Source: Planctomycetota bacterium (lineage in GTDB: Bacteria; Planctomycetota; PUPC01; JACPCR01). From it: a stretch of DNA of 64,000 bases. The translations under genes and the position numbers were made by a program. Below, piece by piece: positions 36,701 to 63,404 of the stretch (position 1 is its first letter; each line of letters opens with the position of its first letter). The stretch spans positions 62,001-126,000 of the forward strand of contig JACPCR010000052.1 in NCBI GenBank assembly GCA_016179685.1, read 5' to 3'. The notes beneath the pieces are model-generated. The model was not told where the DNA came from. It searched no databases and saw nothing but the letters and a program-made list of their open reading frames with translations.

Positions 36701-39700
36701 CCCCCGGTCACCAGGTAGGTCGCCTCCGGTCGAATCTCGAGACGCGGCCCATTCCCCCTCAAGCCGGGCGACACCCGGCGCACCAGGCGCGGCACATAGC
36801 GCCGCCCGCCGCGAAAGGCCACCTGATTCTCCCCACGAGCGGCGAGGAGGGCATCCACCAGCGCCACGGCATCCAGGCTTTCCGGTCCGCCCGGCTGCAA
36901 GTCCACCAGCCCGCCCCAGAGCCCCGGATGCTCGAGCGCCGCCGTCCGGCCCAGCCCCCACAAAGCGCCCTGGGCGATCCGTCTGACACCGCTTGCAGCC
37001 GCGGGAGACTCCAGGCCGGCCGCCGCCCCTTCCGTCACCAGCCAGAATCGAGGCGGCACGGCCCGTTCCGCGGCGACCAGGGCTTGCAGGGCATACAGGG
37101 CGCTGCGGCATCCCGTTTCCAGCAGCTCGGAAAGATCGGATGCCGCTTCTCCCCTCGCCGTTTCAACAGGGCAGTCCGTGCCCCAGAGATGAATGACGCC
37201 TCGCAGCGGAAGCGGTCCGCTGTCCGCGGCCTCCCGGACCACGCGGGCATAGTCGTCTCGCCTCGAGGGGTCCAGCGAGAACCGCCCGGCTTCCCTGCGC
37301 GAGGTCTCCGCTCCCGCATCAACCAGCGTGCAAGGCATCCCCCGGGCCCGTAACCGCTCGGCCAGCGCCAGCCCGCGCCCGCCGCGGTCGGAAAAAACCA
37401 GCCAGCTTCCCGCCTCGGCCATGGCCGACCCGCCTCCCCCGCCGGCCTCATCCGCTTCCCATTCCACCTCGTAAAGGCCGGGCACCCCATCCTGTCTGCT
37501 CCCTCCTGTCACCGGCCGGGCCGGAGGCGCGGCCGCGACCTTCCCGCCCCCGCGGCCCCCGTCGCCGCCTCGGCCATTCCGGGCCGCATCACCGGCAATC
37601 CAGTGACGCTCGCGCAGGAAGGGGTAGGTTGGCAGCCGGACCTTCCTTCGCACGAAGAGCGAGTCCCAGCCGCGCCAATCCACGGGACACCCCAACACGT
37701 AGAGCCGGGCCAGACTCTCTAGGACCGGCCGCCACGCGCCGGCGCCGCAGCGCAGGATGGGCATCTGCCCCGCCTCGTCCATCGAATCCGCCCCCGATGA
37801 CAGGACGGGCCCCAGCCCCAGCTCGAGGCTCACCTCCGCGCCCTGACGCCTCGCCCTCTCGCATCCCGTCCCGCGTCCCGCCTCTTCGACCACCTTTCGC
37901 TCCCAGTATCCCGCCTCGTTCATCCCCTCTCCACCGGCCTCGCCCGTGTCGCTCGGCATCAGGGCGAGCCGGGGCCGGGCAAACGCCACCCGCGACCACG
38001 ACCCGCCCGCCAGCGCCTTCAGCGCGTCCTCCAGCGAATAGAGCCCGGCCACGCAGGCCGCCGCGGTCTCGCCCGCGCCCTCACCCGTCACGAAGGACGG
38101 AACGACGCCCCACGATTTCCACAACTCGGCCAGGGCCATCTCGACGCCGAACCCGGCGGCACGCGCTCGATGGGCCTCGGCACGCCACTTCTCTCCCCCC
38201 GGCCCGAATACCGCCGCCAGGAGAGGGTCCCACCCCATCGACCTCAGCATCTCATCGCACCGCTCCAGGGTCCCCCGGAAAACCGAATTCCCTTCATACA
38301 GCTCACGGCCCATCTTTGGGATTTCTGGCCCGACTCCAGTGAACACGAAAGCCAGCCGGGGTTGCCGGTTCCTCGGAATCTCGCCCTGAAAGCACCCCGC
38401 GGCGGGGCCGCCCGCCAACCAGGCCTCGAGCTGACCCTTCGCCTCCGCTGCCGAAGCACATACCAGCGCCAACCGGTGCTCGAAGTGCGACCGGCCCGTG
38501 TTGGCCGTGAAAGCGATGTCCGCCAGGGACTGCTTCGGATTCCGCTCCAGGTGCTCGATATATCGCTGGGCCAGCGCGCGCAGCGCTGCCGATTGGCGCG
38601 CCGACAGCGCCAGCAGATGGAATGGCCGGGCATCCGCTCGATTCGCCCGATCCGTCTGATCCGTCCGATTCGCAGTCGCCGCCTCCACCACCACATGGGC
38701 ATTCGTTCCGCTGAAGCCGAACGAGCTGACGCCCGCCAGCCTCCGGGCGGACCCGGGGGGCCAGGCCACGGCCTTCGCGCACACCTGAACCGGAATTTCG
38801 TCCCAGGCCACGTGGGGATTCGGCACCTGAAAGTGCAGGTGGGGTGGAATCTCTCCCCGCTCGGCCGCCAGGATCACCTTGATGAGGCCGGCAATGCCCG
38901 ACGCCGCCTCGAGATGGCCGATGTTCGTCTTCACCGACCCCAGGAGCAGGGGCTTCGAAGCCGGACGCCCGACGCCGTACACCGAAGCCAGGGCGCTGAC
39001 TTCGATCGGGTCCCCCAGCGCCGTACCCGTCCCGTGCGCCTCCACGTAGGCCACCTCCGGCGGTGATACCTCCCCGTTCGCCAGCGCCTGCCGGATCACC
39101 CTCTCCTGCGAGGGGCCGTTCGGAACCGTCAACCCGCTCGTCCGGCCGTCGTGGTTCACCGCCGATCCCCGGACCAGCGCCAGAATCCGGTCCCCGGCCC
39201 GCACCGCGTCGGACCAGCGCTTCAGGACGACCACACCGACCCCTTCTCCGCGCACGTAGCCGTCCGCCTTCGCGTCAAAGGTCTTGCAGCGCCCGTCCGA
39301 CGCCAGCATCCGCGCCTTCGTGAAATTGATGCTGACCTCCGGGCTCAGGATGACGTTCACGCCGCCCGCCAGGGCAAGGTCGCACTCCTTGTTCCGAAGA
39401 CTCTGGCAGGCGAGATGCACCGCCACGAGCGAGGACGAGCAGGCCGTGTCCACCGCGAGGTTCGGCCCCTGAAGCCCGAGGAGGTAGGAGACCCGGCCCG
39501 TCGCCACGCTGTGGGCATTTCCCGTGCCGGCGTAGGCGTCGATGCCCTCGATGCCCAGATGCTTCATGCGCTCCACGTAGTCCGTGCTCGAGATGCCGAT
39601 GAACACTCCGGACGCGCTCCCCGGCATGCTCGCCGCCGCAAGGCCCGCATCCTCGAGAGCCTCCCAGCAGGCCTCGAGCAGCAATCGGTGCTGCGGGTCC

Positions 39701-40061
39701 ATCGTCGCCGCCTCCCGCGGCGTGATCCCGAAAAACCCGGCGTCAAAATCGTCCACTCGCTCGAGAAATCCCCCATACCGCGTGTTCATCTTCCCCGGAA
39801 CATCCGGGTCCGGATCGTAATAGGCGTCCACGTCCCACCGCTCCGGCGGCACCTCCTGGATGGCGTCCACCCCGTCCCGCAGCAGGCGCCAGTAAGATTC
39901 CGGGTCCCGCGCCCCGCCGGGAAACCGACAACTCAAGCCGATCACCGCCAGCGGCTCGGTCCTGGCCCGCCGGCTCTCGTCGAGCTGGCCCTGCAGCGCC
40001 TCGAGCTTCGCCAGCCCCGCCTTCAGCAGCGCCCGGTAGTCCGTCGCCTGCCCGCCCGGAT

Positions 40062-40065
<4 letters not shown>
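33727..40065 (-). CDS. Type I polyketide synthase, terminal module: KS-AT*-KR-ACP-sulfotransferase-thioesterase
   Basis: The 2112-residue protein starts at the ATG at 40065, overlapping the previous stop by ATGA, with a GGAGGGG ribosome-binding site. Order: docking helix (1-40); KS (about 40-460, Cys209 in [22 protein letters not shown]); a shortened AT-like region (about 560-810) with GVGPE and GEGAGE where active ATs have GQGSQ and GHSxGE; KR (about 1115-1305, [16 protein letters not shown]-type FDD); ACP (Ser1433, GMDSL); sulfotransferase (about 1530-1790, PAPS-binding [11 protein letters not shown] and [10 protein letters not shown]); thioesterase (about 1845-2112, Ser1931 in GHSLG, Glu1955, His2091 in GGHQVH). 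This KS-AT-KR-ACP-ST-TE layout matches CurM and Ols. Those proteins sulfate the beta-hydroxyl, then hydrolyse and decarboxylate to a terminal alkene. Confidence 0.95.
38632..38672 (-). repeat. 9-bp in-frame tandem repeat in module 4 KS-AT linker
   Basis: Degenerate GATCCGTCT-type units encode [13 protein letters not shown] just after the KS. Same position as repeats in the other three modules. Confidence 0.7.
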
Positions 40066-57224
<17,159 letters not shown>

Positions 57225-57307
57225 GAGCCCGGAGTCGCAATCAATCAGAGTGTCTGTTTCAAACGTCCAACGGGGATGTGGCCCGTTTCAATAGGGATAG
57301 GGATACT

Positions 57308-57502
57308 CAGCCGGATTTCTCACGAGTCGCAGCGCCACGCTCGATATCCGCCTGTCCAGCAATCCGTTGCAATTCAGGCTTCAAGACCGCCTTGGTGGCA
57401 CCTCGATGCGGGTTAGCCCTGAGCGAGAATGGCGCAAGTCGTTCGAGCCGAAGCCCGAAGGGCCCATTTCGAACCCGCCGTGGTAGAAATGCGGGCTAAA
57501 CC
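57308..57502 (+). repeat. Dispersed intergenic repeat, copy 3
   Basis: Third copy of the ~190-bp element (see 3361-3548 and 7696-7890), ending in GTGGTAGAAATGCGGGCTAAA like copy 2. Its right end includes the stop codon of the amidohydrolase gene. It occupies most of the 271-base gap upstream of the PKS operon, so the PKS promoter is either inside it or squeezed into 57225-57307. Confidence 0.85.
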
Positions 57503-58287
57503 AGCGCTGGCACGGCGTTCAGCGCCGCCTTCCCGAGCACCCACTCCTTCTCCGCTTCCGTCAGATACGCCGCATGGGTTCGCACGATTTCCAGGGACTG
57601 CCGGTAGGTGCTGTGCCTCAGCACGGGTGAGAAGTCCGAGCCCCAGCACATCCGCTCGGGGCCATACGCTTCCAGAACCATCCGTACCCATCTGTGCACG
57701 TCGTGGTAGGGATAATCCCATGACCTTTCCGTATAGGCGTAAAAACCGGAAATCTTGACGAATATCCCAGGATAGCGGGCCGAAGCCAGCGCCTGCCGAA
57801 ACACGGGATAGGGAGGCGCTTCGCTCCGGTCCGGCCTTGCGATGTGGCACAGCATGAATCGGATGCCCGGGTAGGCCTCGGCCACACGTCCCAGCATCGG
57901 GTGCTGGCCCGGGAACAGACTCAGGCTCACCGCCAGGCCACGCTTTTCCACGAACGACCAGAGCTTCTTCCGGGTCTCATCGAGAAACCAATCGAGGGAG
58001 TCCGCCGGCGACAGATAGTGGCTGATGCCGTGAAGCCCCAGTTCTTTCGAGGCCCACTCCACGCGCGCCGGAGCGTCCTCCGCCTTCAGCGGTATGTCCG
58101 CCAGGGCCGCGAGCCTGCCCGGATGGCTCGACACGCACTCCGCAAGCTGCTCGTTGTTCCCCGGATCGCGGTCACGGACCGCCCCTACGATGATCGCCTT
58201 CTGCACACCCGCCTTCTCCATCTCCGCCAGGAGGTCCGGAAGCGGGCGCTCCTGCCACACATGGACATGCGAATCCACGATCGTCAT
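57496..58287 (-). CDS. Amidohydrolase-family (amidohydrolase 2) TIM-barrel protein
   Basis: The start is the ATG at 58287 (MTIVDSHVHVW), chosen because an AAGGAGAGG ribosome-binding site precedes it; a frame start 15 bases upstream would consume that site. The 263-residue protein has the HxH metal motif on the first strand (SHVHVW), a later His in FMLCHIARPD and the Asp in MCWGSDFSP. These proteins hydrolyse lactones or decarboxylate aromatic acids; the exact reaction cannot be told. The gene starts 11 bases after the epimerase gene, so the two form an operon upstream of the PKS on the same strand. Confidence 0.87.
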   Translation of the reverse strand: MTIVDSHVHVWQERPLPDLLAEMEKAGVQKAIIVGAVRDRDPGNNEQLAECVSSHPGRLAALADIPLKAEDAPARVEWASKELGLHGISHYLSPADSLDWFLDETRKKLWSFVEKRGLAVSLSLFPGQHPMLGRVAEAYPGIRFMLCHIARPDRSEAPPYPVFRQALASARYPGIFVKISGFYAYTERSWDYPYHDVHRWVRMVLEAYGPERMCWGSDFSPVLRHSTYRQSLEIVRTHAAYLTEAEKEWVLGKAALNAVPALV

Positions 58288-58298
58288 GCGCCTCTCCT

Positions 58299-59438
58299 TC
58301 ACGCGTTCGAACGTGAAACGGCGGCGGACGCGCCCTGTTCCAGCAGGATGCCGCGCCTCCTCAGCTCGCCCATCATCTTCTCGAGGTTCAGGGGCGTCCG
58401 GATGTCCTCTCGGGCGGACCGGACCGTCCTGCCGAGTCCCTCCCCGAGCGGCGTCCGCGGCGACCAGCCGAGGCCGCTGAGGCTATTCTCCGTGCAGGCC
58501 ACGACGTGCCGCGCATCCCCCTTCCGGTACTGATACAGGATGCGCGGGGACGCCCTCCCTGCGGTCAGACCTCTCAGCAACCCGAGGATTTCGTTGAGGG
58601 AATGGCCCTCGCCGCTGCCGATATTGAACGTTCGGCCGCCGATCCCCGGCGTCGCCCAGGCGCGGTAAAACGCCTCCGAAACGTCTTCCACGAAAACAAA
58701 GTCACGCCTCTGGTTGCCGTCTTCAAAAACCAGCGGCGCTATCTCCATCAGCAGACAGCTCGTGAAGATCGCTATCACACCCGTGTAGGCGTTCTCCAGC
58801 GACTGGCCGGGCCCGTACACGTTGAACAGGCGGAGGACTACCGGCTCGATCCCCGCCTGCTCGGCCAGGAGATGCAGGATACCTTCCTGGGACAGCTTCG
58901 TGTGTGCGTAGATGTTTGCCGCCTGGGCAGGAAAGGTCTCCGGCGTCGGCCGCGACACGAGATCGCGCTCGCAGCGGGTGCAGCAGGGCTCCCACTGCTT
59001 CTGTACGAGGCGGTCGGGCCGGCGCTGAACGGGCCCCGCTTCCCCGCAACCGGGGCACACGTACCTCCCCTCGCCGTACACCGTCATCGATCCGGCCAGC
59101 ACCACACGCCGCACCCGGTGGTGCGTTTTCTGAAGCGTATCGAGAAGATGCACAGTCCCCTGGACGTTGACCTCGAAAAAACGCAAGGGTTCCGCTTGAC
59201 TGCGCCCGATCCCCAGCTCGGCGGCAAGATGAATGACGTCCGTGCATCCGTCCAGCGCGGCCTGAAGCGGCTTCTGCAGCAGGATGCAACCCTGGACCCA
59301 CTCGACTTCCGACGCCAGGTCCGACGGAGGCTCGGTCGTATCCAGGATGCGGACCCTGATGCCATGCTGGAGGAGACATCGGGTCACATTGCGCCCGATG
59401 AAGCCGCTCCCGCCCGTGATCAGAACATGAGGCTGCAT
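58299..59438 (-). CDS. NAD-dependent NDP-sugar epimerase with zinc-ribbon insert (dTDP-L-rhamnose 4-epimerase-like)
   Basis: The 379-residue protein is an extended short-chain dehydrogenase: the NAD-binding GGSGFIGRN at the N-terminus, SMTVYGEG, and the catalytic YAHTK (YxxxK). Between the Ser and the Tyr is an insert with two Cys pairs (CPGCG and CTRCE) about 29 residues apart, which looks like a zinc ribbon. This insert is characteristic, as I recall, of dTDP-L-rhamnose 4-epimerase-type enzymes making 6-deoxy-L-talose units. It likely works on a nucleotide sugar for surface glycans or for glycosylation of a secondary metabolite. It is the first gene of the two-gene minus-strand unit with the amidohydrolase. 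Confidence 0.88.
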   Translation of the reverse strand: MQPHVLITGGSGFIGRNVTRCLLQHGIRVRILDTTEPPSDLASEVEWVQGCILLQKPLQAALDGCTDVIHLAAELGIGRSQAEPLRFFEVNVQGTVHLLDTLQKTHHRVRRVVLAGSMTVYGEGRYVCPGCGEAGPVQRRPDRLVQKQWEPCCTRCERDLVSRPTPETFPAQAANIYAHTKLSQEGILHLLAEQAGIEPVVLRLFNVYGPGQSLENAYTGVIAIFTSCLLMEIAPLVFEDGNQRRDFVFVEDVSEAFYRAWATPGIGGRTFNIGSGEGHSLNEILGLLRGLTAGRASPRILYQYRKGDARHVVACTENSLSGLGWSPRTPLGEGLGRTVRSAREDIRTPLNLEKMMGELRRRGILLEQGASAAVSRSNA

Positions 59439-60146
59439 TCTCGAAGGTCTAGGCCGGGTCCCACGGGGATGGGAGCCGCAGGATAGGGAAGGAAAGATAA
59501 GATTTTATTCGGGCACCCTCTTTCGTCAAGCACCAACGCGAGCTTGAGAGCGTACCCGTACTGCGTAAGGGCTCAGGCGCTTGAAGCGCCGAACCTGAAA
59601 AGAGTTTTTAGGTTTGAGTTGCCCTTTATCCGCGTCCACCGAGTAGCCCAATTATCGATAAGCATTCTTTACGTCCCGATCCCGACGTGCGTTCAATTGA
59701 CTCAAGTTGACTGATTCTTGCCCAATCAAATCTTAACTAATGTCGTTAGATACTTATGAATCAGGAGTTCAGAGCAATGACATGTCTACGCCCGGCGAGC
59801 GCAGCCGTATTTTTGTGCGCAATTCAACGCGTGCAGGACTGGCATACGTCAAGCAATCGTTGCTCCAATGTACTACCGTATGGCGCAACCGTTGCGTCTG
59901 ACATAGTTCCAACACAACAAAATTGCGCATATAAAGCAATGTCAAAGGAGGCGACATGACTGACTTACATCTGAACGTGCTCTGATTTGAGAAGCGCAAC
60001 AGCTTATAGATACATGGTTTAAAAACAAGCGATTTCAGGAGATTAGTGGTTCATGTCCGGCTTAACTGGGTCACGGTATCGATGTTGCAAGCGCTTTGTC
60101 ACTCTACGCTAGTTTTGCGCATCAGCGCCAAGAAAAGGCCAATACC
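59439..60146. other. AT-richer intergenic region without a convincing gene
   Basis: About 700 bases with visibly lower GC than the surroundings, especially from 59600 to 60110. Short frames on both strands around 59756-59999 overlap each other and have no recognisable product. A small hairpin (GGCGCT-TGA-AGCGCC, 59576-59590) follows the epimerase promoter region. It probably contains the cox promoter and perhaps the remains of foreign DNA. Confidence 0.45.
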
Positions 60147-60863
60147 ATGCCGTTGTGGTTTCCCGAGGACGTCTCTGCACGAGGCCATCAGATGGATTGG
60201 TTGTTCACCCTGATGACGTGGGTGACCCTTCCTCTGCTTGCTGCGGTCGTCATCATCCTGCTCTATTGCATCGTTCGTTACCGGCAACGGGATGGCCACA
60301 AGGCGGCCTATATTACGGGATTCCGTACGCCTTGGGGTCTGACGGTGCTTTGCGGGCTATTCCTGCTGATGGAACTGCCCTTCGATTTCTATCAGGAGAA
60401 AATCTGGGCTGATGCCAGGAAGCACCGCCCGGCAAAGGGTGAAGCTTTCGTCGTGCAGGTTTTTCCTGAGCAATTCGCCTGGAACTTCCGGTATCCTGGC
60501 CCGGACGGCAAGTTCGGGACCCCGGATGACGTCGCCAGCATCAACGAATTGCACGTCCCGGTGGGGCGACCCGTGCTGACCGTCATGCGGTCCAAGGACG
60601 TAGTTCACAGCTTTTTTCTGCCGCATCTGCGCGTGAAGCAGGATGTGCTTCCGGGGCGGACGACGAGGGCATGGTTTGAGGCGACGAAGACGGGCGAGTT
60701 CGAGGTGGGTTGTGCGGAGTTGTGCGGACTGGGCCACTACCGGATGCGCGGCTACCTGACCATTGAGGAGCCGAAGAAGGTTGTGGCCTGGCTGGAATCG
60801 CAGCGCGTGTACGGCATCGATGAATCCAAGTGGGGATACTGGACAGGAGGGACCGACGATTGA
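60147..60863 (+). CDS. coxB: Cytochrome c oxidase subunit II
   Basis: The start is set at the ATG at 60147 (MPLWFPEDVSARGHQ); an upstream TTG at 60096 would add 17 residues. The 238-residue protein has two membrane helices (about 15-40 and 57-75) and a periplasmic cupredoxin domain. The binuclear copper (CuA) site is complete: His in DVVHSFFLPHLRV, then C-A-E-L-C-G-L-G-H-Y-R-M. No haem c motif follows, so it takes electrons from a separate carrier. coxA overlaps its stop codon. No assembly gene or subunit III gene is present in the window. Confidence 0.95.
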   Translation: MPLWFPEDVSARGHQMDWLFTLMTWVTLPLLAAVVIILLYCIVRYRQRDGHKAAYITGFRTPWGLTVLCGLFLLMELPFDFYQEKIWADARKHRPAKGEAFVVQVFPEQFAWNFRYPGPDGKFGTPDDVASINELHVPVGRPVLTVMRSKDVVHSFFLPHLRVKQDVLPGRTTRAWFEATKTGEFEVGCAELCGLGHYRMRGYLTIEEPKKVVAWLESQRVYGIDESKWGYWTGGTDD

Positions 60864-62647
60864 GCGCTGAGACGATGAACGCGGGGTCGACCGAGCCTTT
60901 CCCTCCGGCCCCGAAAAGCTTTTGGCTGCGGTACGTCTTTTCGACGGACCATAAGGTCATCGGCCTTCAATACCTCTTCACCGGCCTGTTTTTCTTCTTG
61001 GCGGCTGGCTTCCTGGCGATGCTGGTCCGTTGGCAACTCGCCTACCCGTGGAAGCCCGTGCCCGTGGTCGGCAAGCTGCTTTTCCCGGACTCCCAGGGTG
61101 CGATGACCCCAGAGGGCTACCTGGGCATCATGACGATGCACGGCAGTTTCATGCTGCTCTTTTTCATCATTCCCACGCTGGTGGGCGCCTTCGGCAACTA
61201 TCTCGTGCCCCTCCAAATCGGGGCGCGGGACATGGCCTTGCCTCGGCTCAACATGACCTCCTACTGGCTGCTGATGCTCGCCGGACTCCTCATGCTCGCC
61301 AGCCTCTTCGTGCCGGGCGGGCCCTGCATGTGCGGTTGGACCGTCTATCCTCCGCTCAGCGCCGCGCCGGACGCGGTGCCCTCGCGGATCGGGAATATCC
61401 TCTGGGTCGTCAGCGTCTTCCTCCTCGGATGGTCCTCCATCCTCGGCGGACTCAACTTCGTCGTCACCATCGCCACCATGCGCGCCCCGGGCATGGGATA
61501 CTTCCGCATGCCCCTGACCTGCTGGTCCTTCCTCCTGGTCTCCATCATCCTGATCCTGGCCACGCCCGTCATCGCCAGCGCCCTCGTTCTCCTTCTGAGC
61601 GATCAGGCCGGACTGACCAATATCTTCCTCCCTGCTGGGCTGGTCATCAGTGATAAGCCCCTCGGCCGGTCCGGCGGCGGACAGCCCCTCCTGTTCCAAC
61701 ACCTCTTCTGGTTCTATTCCCATCCCGTCGTTTATTTGATGGTCCTGCCCGGCCTGGCCATGGTCATGGACATCCTCTCCGTCTTCGCCCGAAAGCCTAC
61801 CTTCGGTTATCGGTCGAGCGTGGTGAGCCTGGCTGCGGTCATCGCCATCGGCTTCGTGGTCTGGGGCCACCACATGTACGTCAGCGGGCTCAACCCGGCG
61901 CTGGGGACGGCGTTTTCGATCGTAACGGCGCTCATCGGAGTGCCGTCCGGGGTCCTGGTGTTCAACATGCTGGCCACAGTCTGGAGGGGGTCGATCCGGC
62001 TCACGGCATCGATGCTGGCGGCTATGGCGGTCGTCGTGATTTTTGTCACGGGTGGTCTGAGCGGCCTTTTCAACGCCATGGCGGCGATCGACGTTTACGT
62101 GCACGACACCTACTGGGTCGTAGCGCATTTCCACTATGTCGTCGGGGGTGCCAGCGTCTTTTCGGTCTTCGCGGGGCTCTATTTCTGGTATCCGAAGATG
62201 TTCGGCCGGAGACTGAACGAGTTCTGGGGCCGAATCCACGTCGTGCTCAGCTTCCTGGCCTTCAACGCGGTGTTCTTCACCATGCACATCCTGGGAATCG
62301 GCGGACACATGCGCCGGATAGCGGACCCGTCGTCCTACGACTTCCTGAAGCCGTACCAGGGCGGACATCTTTTCATCACGATGGCCGCCTTTGCCCTCGG
62401 GGCCGTCCAGCTCATCTTTGTCGTGAATTTCCTGGCAGGCCTCATCTGGGGAAAGCCCGCAGAGCAGAACCCGTGGAACGCCACGACACTCGAGTGGGCC
62501 ACCACCTCGCCGCCGCCGCATCACAACTACGATCGCCTGCCCGTCGTTCACCGCTGGCCTTACGAGTACAGCCCGCCCCAGTGGAACGGCCGCGATTGCG
62601 TCCCGCAGCACGAGGCCTCGGCATCCGGCGTTCCAGCCGCCCCGTAG
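60860..62647 (+). CDS. coxA: Cytochrome c oxidase subunit I, A2-type haem-copper oxidase
   Basis: The start is taken as TTG at 60860, overlapping the coxB stop, because AGGAGGG lies at 60845-60851, 8 bases upstream; the ATG at 60875 has no such site. The 595-residue protein has about 12 membrane helices. Ligands are present: TMHGSFML (haem a), the CuB histidines in FYSHPVVY and VVWGHHMY, and VAHFHYVVGG (haem a and a3). The helix VI motif is YSHP-V, without the Glu of A1-type enzymes; the YS pair defines the A2 type. The crosslinked Tyr is retained. It reduces oxygen to water and pumps protons. Confidence 0.96.
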   Translation: MSAETMNAGSTEPFPPAPKSFWLRYVFSTDHKVIGLQYLFTGLFFFLAAGFLAMLVRWQLAYPWKPVPVVGKLLFPDSQGAMTPEGYLGIMTMHGSFMLLFFIIPTLVGAFGNYLVPLQIGARDMALPRLNMTSYWLLMLAGLLMLASLFVPGGPCMCGWTVYPPLSAAPDAVPSRIGNILWVVSVFLLGWSSILGGLNFVVTIATMRAPGMGYFRMPLTCWSFLLVSIILILATPVIASALVLLLSDQAGLTNIFLPAGLVISDKPLGRSGGGQPLLFQHLFWFYSHPVVYLMVLPGLAMVMDILSVFARKPTFGYRSSVVSLAAVIAIGFVVWGHHMYVSGLNPALGTAFSIVTALIGVPSGVLVFNMLATVWRGSIRLTASMLAAMAVVVIFVTGGLSGLFNAMAAIDVYVHDTYWVVAHFHYVVGGASVFSVFAGLYFWYPKMFGRRLNEFWGRIHVVLSFLAFNAVFFTMHILGIGGHMRRIADPSSYDFLKPYQGGHLFITMAAFALGAVQLIFVVNFLAGLIWGKPAEQNPWNATTLEWATTSPPPHHNYDRLPVVHRWPYEYSPPQWNGRDCVPQHEASASGVPAAP

Positions 62648-62801
62648 GCGACCCTGACCCATCATGTCAGGTATCAAGGCCAGGGGATCAAAACAGGAGG
62701 TTTCGGTTACTGAGGAATGGCCAAGAATCGGGGCTCTATGCAGCTTTGCGCGCGCCGGGGTCGGGGTCGGAATCGGGCGCGAAGAAGTCTCTCCGCCGTT
62801 A

Positions 62802-63111
62802 GTAACTTTTCAATAAGTTCGGGGAGTTGGGCACGCCCGATTTCATAACCGATGATGATTCTGCGCTTCGCAGATTTTCGTAGCGATGCGCTTCTGCGAA
62901 GCCCAGAATCGAAAATCCCGTGCGAAAGGCTTCGCCTACCTTCGCCGGGTGTCAGCCCTAAATTCCTTGTAGCGAAGCTCTTGCGGGCTTCGCCTACCTT
63001 TGCCGGGTGTCAGCCCTAAATTCCTTGTAGCGAAGCTCTTGCGGGCTTCGCCTAAGTTCATACCTCATGGACTTGACCTGATCGTCCTCCCTGAACTTAT
63101 TGAGAAGTTAC
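62802..63111. mobile_element. MITE-like non-autonomous element with IS66-type ends
   Basis: Terminal inverted repeats of 24 bases (62802-62825 and 63088-63111, two mismatches) begin with GTAA and end with TTAC, the terminal tetranucleotide of IS66-family elements. The flanks 62794-62801 (CGCCGTTA) and 63112-63119 (CGCCGTTG) match at 7 of 8 bases, as expected for the 8-bp target duplication of that family. There is no transposase gene inside. The interior holds a hairpin near 62850-62915 and a 58-bp tandem repeat. Confidence 0.8.
62927..63054. repeat. 58-bp direct repeat inside the MITE
   Basis: Two full units (62927-62984 and 62985-63042) differ at about two positions; a partial third unit follows (63043-63054). 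Each contains GGGTGTCAGCCCTAAATTCC and GTAGCGAAGCTCTTGC. Confidence 0.85.
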
Positions 63112-63404
63112 CGCCGTTGCCGTTAAGTGACTGTAGAAAAACGTCTTAGCGAGGTTGTCTCTCAGGAGGCTACAGTCTGCGGGCACGCATCACGGATCCT
63201 TGCTCATTGAATCACGGGTTGGTTTTCCTCATCGACGACCACGTCTCCTTCCGCCCGTAACCTGCATACCGCTTTTTGCTTCTCGCTTCCCGCCAGCTTC
63301 CCGCTACAATTTTTCTTTCTGACGCCCGGTCCCCTTCGGGCGAAGCGCCTTTTCGCGCGAAAAAACCCGTTTGCACCTTCAGCAGCCCCTCGTATCCCCC
63401 AACG

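Noticed and set aside
59756-59999. Overlapping short frames (67 and 76 codons) on opposite strands as genes
   Set aside because: Neither has a good ribosome-binding site or recognisable product, and they exclude each other.
60752-62677. 641-codon minus-strand frame opposite coxA
   Set aside because: Charged low-complexity product; coxA on the other strand has all expected ligands.
62850-63060. Possible CRISPR array suggested by repeated units near the right end
   Set aside because: The units are contiguous 58-bp tandem repeats without spacers and lie inside a MITE-like element; no cas genes are present.
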